Source: Actinomycetota bacterium
GTDB lineage: Bacteria; Actinomycetota; UBA4738; HRBIN12
Direction: 5' to 3'
Assembly: GCA_005885325.1 (NCBI GenBank)
Contig: VAYX01000044.1
Location: 1 to 8,210 of the forward strand
DNA length: 8,210 bases
Shown here: piece by piece, positions 5,926-8,210 of the stretch
Position numbering within the stretch: position 1 is the first letter of the stretch
Layout: each line of letters starts with the position of its first letter
Program-made: the position numbers and the translations under genes
Notes under the pieces: generated by a model
Seen by the model: the letters and a program-made list of their open reading frames with translations, nothing else
Database searches by the model: none
What the model was told of the DNA's origin: nothing

Positions 5926-7548
5926 CTACTGCGCCCGCTTGGCCAGCATCCGGTCCCGCTTGGCCTGCCGGAATGCCTGCCAGCCGGGGATGCCGCACAC
6001 CCCGCCGCCCGCGTGCGTTGCCGACGAGCCGTGGTACAGGCCCCGGATCGGCGTCCGGTAGTCGGCGTATCCAGGCGCCGGGCGCATGTGGAACAGCTGA
6101 TCCACCGAGAGCTCGCCGTGGAAGATGTTGCCGCCGATCAGGCCGAGCTCCTGCTCCAGGTCGTACGGTCCGAGCACCTGCCGCGCGATGACCGAGGCCT
6201 TGAAGTTCGGCGCGAGCGAGTCGTAGAGGTCGATGACGCGGTCGGCGTACTGCTCGAGCTCGTCGCGGTGAGGTTCCTCCGCCCAATCGTCGGGGACCCA
6301 TTGGGTGAACATCGAGAAATTGTGGACGCCCTCCGGCATCAGGGTCTTGTCCAGCGTCGTGGGGATGACCCCGTCCACGAACGGCCGCTCGGCGCCCTTT
6401 CGGAACAGGTGGGCGTCCTGGAACGCCTCCTCCGCGTACTGGGGCGAGAAGCACAGCTCGACCGAGCCCGTGTGGTGGTCCTGGAGCTCCTTGCCGGGGT
6501 CGGCGATGAAGTCCGGCAGCTCGCTGATGGCCAGGTTGATCTTCACTACGCCGCTCCGCGTCCGCCAGTTCTCGATGTCCCGGACGAAATCGGCGGGCAG
6601 CTCGTTCGGCGCGAGGAGCCGGAGGAAGGCGATCTGCGGGTGGATCGTGGTGACAACGACCGGCGCCCGGATCTCCTCGCCGCTGTCCAGGGCCACTCCG
6701 ACGGCGCGGCCCCCCCGGACCAGGATCCTGGCCACCCGGGCCCCCGTTCGGATCTCGGCACCGAAGGACTCCGCGGCCCGGCGGCAGGCGTCCGACACGC
6801 CGCCCATCCCGCCCTCCTGGTACCCCCAGGACCCCAGGTGGCCGTCGCCGACGTCACCGATCGAGTGATGCAGCATCACGTACGCCGTCCCCGGCGAGTC
6901 GGGGCCGGCCCAGGTCCCGATGACCCCGTTGATCGTGAGCATCGCCTTGATCTCGTCCGACTCGAACCAGTCGTCGAGGAGATCGGTGACGCTCATCGTG
7001 AACAGCCGCGTCACGTCCCCCACGCCGCGCACCCCGAGGCCGCGCGCGCTCCACACCACGCGCAGTTGCTCGAGGAGATCGGAGGGCTTCATGGAGCCGA
7101 CCTTGGGAGGAACGTGCAGGAGCAGCGGGCCCATGACGTCGGCCACGCCGGAGAGCCAGGCATCCCACGTCGGCATGGTCTCCGCATCCTTCTTGGAGAA
7201 CTGGGAGATCGATTCGAAGTTCTTCTTCGCGTCGTCCGCGTAGACCTTGATGGACCGCCCGTCGGGGAACGCCTGATAGTACGGACCGAACGGCGTGACC
7301 TTGTACCCGTGCCGCTCCAGCTGGAGCTCCTTGATGATCGTGGGTGGCATCAGGCTCATCACGTAGGAGTAGGTGGTCACCCGGAAGTCCGGATGCTCGG
7401 ACCACGGCGCGCTGGTGTCGGCGGCCCCCCCGGTCTTGTCGCGGGCCTCGAGGACGACTGTCCGCGCTCCGGCCTTGGCGAAGAGGCCCCCAGAGATCAG
7501 GCCGTTGTGGCCGCCGCCGATCACGACGGCGTCGTACGCGTTCGCCAT
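5926..7548 (-). CDS. PYROXD2-like NAD(P)/FAD-dependent oxidoreductase (phytoene desaturase superfamily)
   Basis: The product is 540 residues. It opens with the dinucleotide-binding fold, AYDAVVIGGGHNGL (4-17), and the acidic residue at the end of the second strand, Glu34 in VVLEARDKTGGAA, both typical of FAD enzymes. The C-terminal FAD motif, GLYHGSSATHAGGGVCGIPG (503-522), is that of the carotenoid desaturase / PYROXD2 group. The GGGHNG variant of the Rossmann motif and the overall length favour PYROXD2-like proteins over carotenoid desaturases. Human PYROXD2 is mitochondrial, with no settled reaction; bacterial relatives are presumed amine or desaturating oxidases. I chose the ATG at 7548 because GAGAGG lies 5 bases upstream and the fold begins at once. 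The open frame extends back to 7692, but that extension would cross the divergent promoter region and has no family resemblance. The gene leads an operon with the acyl-CoA ligase and faces a TetR regulator, suggesting substrate-induced catabolism: oxidation first, CoA activation next. Confidence 0.92.
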   Translation of the reverse strand: MANAYDAVVIGGGHNGLISGGLFAKAGARTVVLEARDKTGGAADTSAPWSEHPDFRVTTYSYVMSLMPPTIIKELQLERHGYKVTPFGPYYQAFPDGRSIKVYADDAKKNFESISQFSKKDAETMPTWDAWLSGVADVMGPLLLHVPPKVGSMKPSDLLEQLRVVWSARGLGVRGVGDVTRLFTMSVTDLLDDWFESDEIKAMLTINGVIGTWAGPDSPGTAYVMLHHSIGDVGDGHLGSWGYQEGGMGGVSDACRRAAESFGAEIRTGARVARILVRGGRAVGVALDSGEEIRAPVVVTTIHPQIAFLRLLAPNELPADFVRDIENWRTRSGVVKINLAISELPDFIADPGKELQDHHTGSVELCFSPQYAEEAFQDAHLFRKGAERPFVDGVIPTTLDKTLMPEGVHNFSMFTQWVPDDWAEEPHRDELEQYADRVIDLYDSLAPNFKASVIARQVLGPYDLEQELGLIGGNIFHGELSVDQLFHMRPAPGYADYRTPIRGLYHGSSATHAGGGVCGIPGWQAFRQAKRDRMLAKRAQ

Positions 7549-7582
7549 GGACACCTCTCCCCCGGTGGTCGTGAGCGGTGGC

Positions 7583-7613
7583 ATCATACCCCGAGGTTTG
7601 AACGGCCGGTCAA
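7583..7613 (-). promoter_or_regulatory. Candidate promoter for the oxidoreductase-ligase operon
   Basis: On the minus strand, TTGACC (7613-7608) is followed after 19 bp by TATGAT (7588-7583), five of six matches to the -10 consensus. Transcription would start near 7576, leaving a leader of about 28 bases with the ribosome-binding site. The 19-bp spacer is longer than the optimal 17, so the promoter would be weak or need help. Confidence 0.5.
7598..7613. promoter_or_regulatory. Candidate TetR operator A over the -35 of the operon promoter
   Basis: TTGAACGGCCGGTCAA is a near-palindrome with seven of eight base pairs symmetric. It matches 11 of the 12 arm bases of TTGAAC-N4-GTTCAA, the same pattern as the site at 7667-7682. 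It covers the whole proposed -35 of the minus-strand promoter, where a bound repressor would block RNA polymerase. Confidence 0.55.
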
Positions 7614-7635
7614 GCCATAGGGCGGTTGCGCCGGG

Positions 7636-7663
7636 TTGACACCCCCGGCTGACCAGGTATGGT
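7636..7663 (+). promoter_or_regulatory. Candidate promoter for the TetR regulator
   Basis: A perfect -35 TTGACA (7636-7641) is followed after 16 bp by TATGGT (7658-7663), four of six matches to the -10 consensus. The start site would fall near 7670, giving a leader of about 70 bases before the TetR ATG. It is the best sigma-70-type promoter in the window. Confidence 0.6.
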
Positions 7664-7666
7664 TCG

Positions 7667-7682
7667 CTGAACGACAGTTCAA
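7667..7682. promoter_or_regulatory. Candidate TetR operator B over the TetR transcription start
   Basis: CTGAACGACAGTTCAA holds a perfect 5-bp inverted repeat, TGAAC-N4-GTTCA (7668-7681), and matches 11 of 12 arm bases of TTGAAC-N4-GTTCAA. It starts four bases after the -10 and covers the predicted start site, so a bound repressor would shut off its own gene. Its centre is 69 bp from that of operator A. Confidence 0.6.
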
Positions 7683-7739
7683 AGAGGGACATGGCACCGT
7701 GCCGGACTGTTCGGCGTTCAAGGGAGTGGGAGGGCGCGG

Positions 7740-8210
7740 ATGAGCGCGGTTCGGCCCAGAGCGACCAAGGACCGGCACCAGGAGATCCTGGACGCGGCCG
7801 CCCGCGTGATCACCGAGCGTGGGCTGGCCGAGACGAGGATCTCCGACGTGGCCGACGCCCCCGGTGTCTCGCCGGGGCCGATCCTGTACTACTTCGACTC
7901 CAAGGACCGGCTGCTGGCCGAGGCCCTGACCTACGCGAACGACGACTTCTTCGTTCGGATGTCCCGCGAGATCCGCCGGCTGCCCACCGCCAAGGAGCAA
8001 TTGCGTCGCGTGATCGACCTGTCCGTCCCGGGCTACCTGCCCGAGTACGGCAAGCTCGACGAGTGGGCGCTGTGGATGGAGGTGTGGGTGCGGGCGCTTC
8101 GGGACACTCAGATGGCGAAGGACCGCGAGATCCTGGACCAGCGGTGGCGCCAATCCATCGCCGACATCATCCGGGCGGGACAGGCCGCCGGCGAGTTCCC
8201 GGCGAGAGAC
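7740..8210 (+). CDS. TetR/AcrR family repressor, BetI-type C-terminal domain (3' end cut by window edge)
   Basis: The frame opens at the ATG at 7740, with GGAGGG six bases upstream, and runs 157 codons to the right edge with no stop. A full-length family member would be about 190-210 residues. Residues 12-58 are the TetR helix-turn-helix: HQEILDAAARVITERGLAET (13-32), then ISDVADAPGVSPGPILYYF (34-52) and DSKDRLLAEAL (53-63). The usual basic or small residues before the turn are replaced by DAPG, a minor oddity. From about 80 on the sequence resembles the BetI-type ligand-binding domain: DEWALWMEVWVRALRD (107-122) and RWRQSIADIIRAGQAAGEF (135-153). The prototype BetI responds to choline, but this domain is shared by many regulators with other ligands. 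Its divergent placement and the two matching palindromes suggest it represses itself and the oxidoreductase-ligase operon, released by a pathway substrate or product. Confidence 0.9.
   Translation, partial: MSAVRPRATKDRHQEILDAAARVITERGLAETRISDVADAPGVSPGPILYYFDSKDRLLAEALTYANDDFFVRMSREIRRLPTAKEQLRRVIDLSVPGYLPEYGKLDEWALWMEVWVRALRDTQMAKDREILDQRWRQSIADIIRAGQAAGEFPARD

Noticed and set aside
3893..6454. Very long open minus-strand frame (over 850 codons) spanning the acyl-CoA ligase and the 3' part of the oxidoreductase
   Set aside because: It reads as Arg/Gly/Pro-rich low-complexity sequence with no motifs and overlaps two strongly recognised genes in another frame; stop-poor shadow frames are expected at this GC content.
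6013..7620. Open plus-strand frame of over 530 codons opposite the oxidoreductase
   Set aside because: Antisense shadow of a gene with clear FAD motifs; it would also read through the divergent promoter region.
7549..7692. N-terminal extension of the oxidoreductase to an upstream ATG at 7692
   Set aside because: The added 48 residues have no family likeness and cover both promoters and operators; the ATG at 7548 has a strong ribosome-binding site and starts right at the FAD fold.
7693..7703. GGCAC-C-GTGCC mini-palindrome in the TetR leader
   Set aside because: Five-base arms around one base cannot form a stable hairpin and do not match the TTGAAC pattern; likely chance.
7691..7739. Small leader ORF starting at ATG 7691 with AGAGGG before it, upstream of the TetR gene
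   Set aside because: The frame does not stop before the TetR start but runs on as an out-of-frame shadow, so a separate leader peptide is not supported.

Overview
The window is dense, very GC-rich (third positions mostly G or C) bacterial DNA. GTG starts, compact gene spacing, an RDD membrane protein, a Tat-exported phosphoesterase and a BetI-type TetR regulator all fit an uncultured, probably soil, member of the Actinomycetota. That placement is an inference from style; there is no rRNA or marker gene here. I see no tRNA, rRNA, CRISPR array, insertion sequence or phage gene.

Left region (1-2801), cell envelope. An RDD-family membrane protein runs off the left edge on the minus strand, behind a secreted lipoprotein of unknown function on the same strand. 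Divergent from the lipoprotein, 67 bp away, is a Tat-exported phosphoesterase of the phospholipase C / acid phosphatase AcpA superfamily, with all the hallmark motifs.

Middle region (2802-3744), a scar. A small SnoaL/NTF2-like gene follows the phosphoesterase but loses its family resemblance about two thirds of the way through, where the reading frame appears to shift. Between it and a convergent DUF1801 gene lie about 50 bases encoding an 18-residue piece of an AraC-type DNA-binding domain on the minus strand, with no other recognisable part of that gene. This looks like a recombination or decay junction.

Right region (3802-8210), one regulated unit. A PYROXD2-like FAD-dependent oxidoreductase and a three-domain NDP-forming acyl-CoA ligase form a minus-strand operon (9 bp between stop and start). 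A BetI-type TetR repressor is divergent from it and is cut by the right edge. The 191-bp gap between them holds two promoter-like sequences facing apart. Each is overlapped by a 16-bp near-palindrome matching 11 of 12 arm bases of TTGAAC-N4-GTTCAA. The simplest reading is a TetR repressor controlling itself and an oxidation plus CoA-activation pathway for an unknown carboxylic acid or amine-derived substrate. I did not find a clearly new multi-gene defence, mobile or RNA system.
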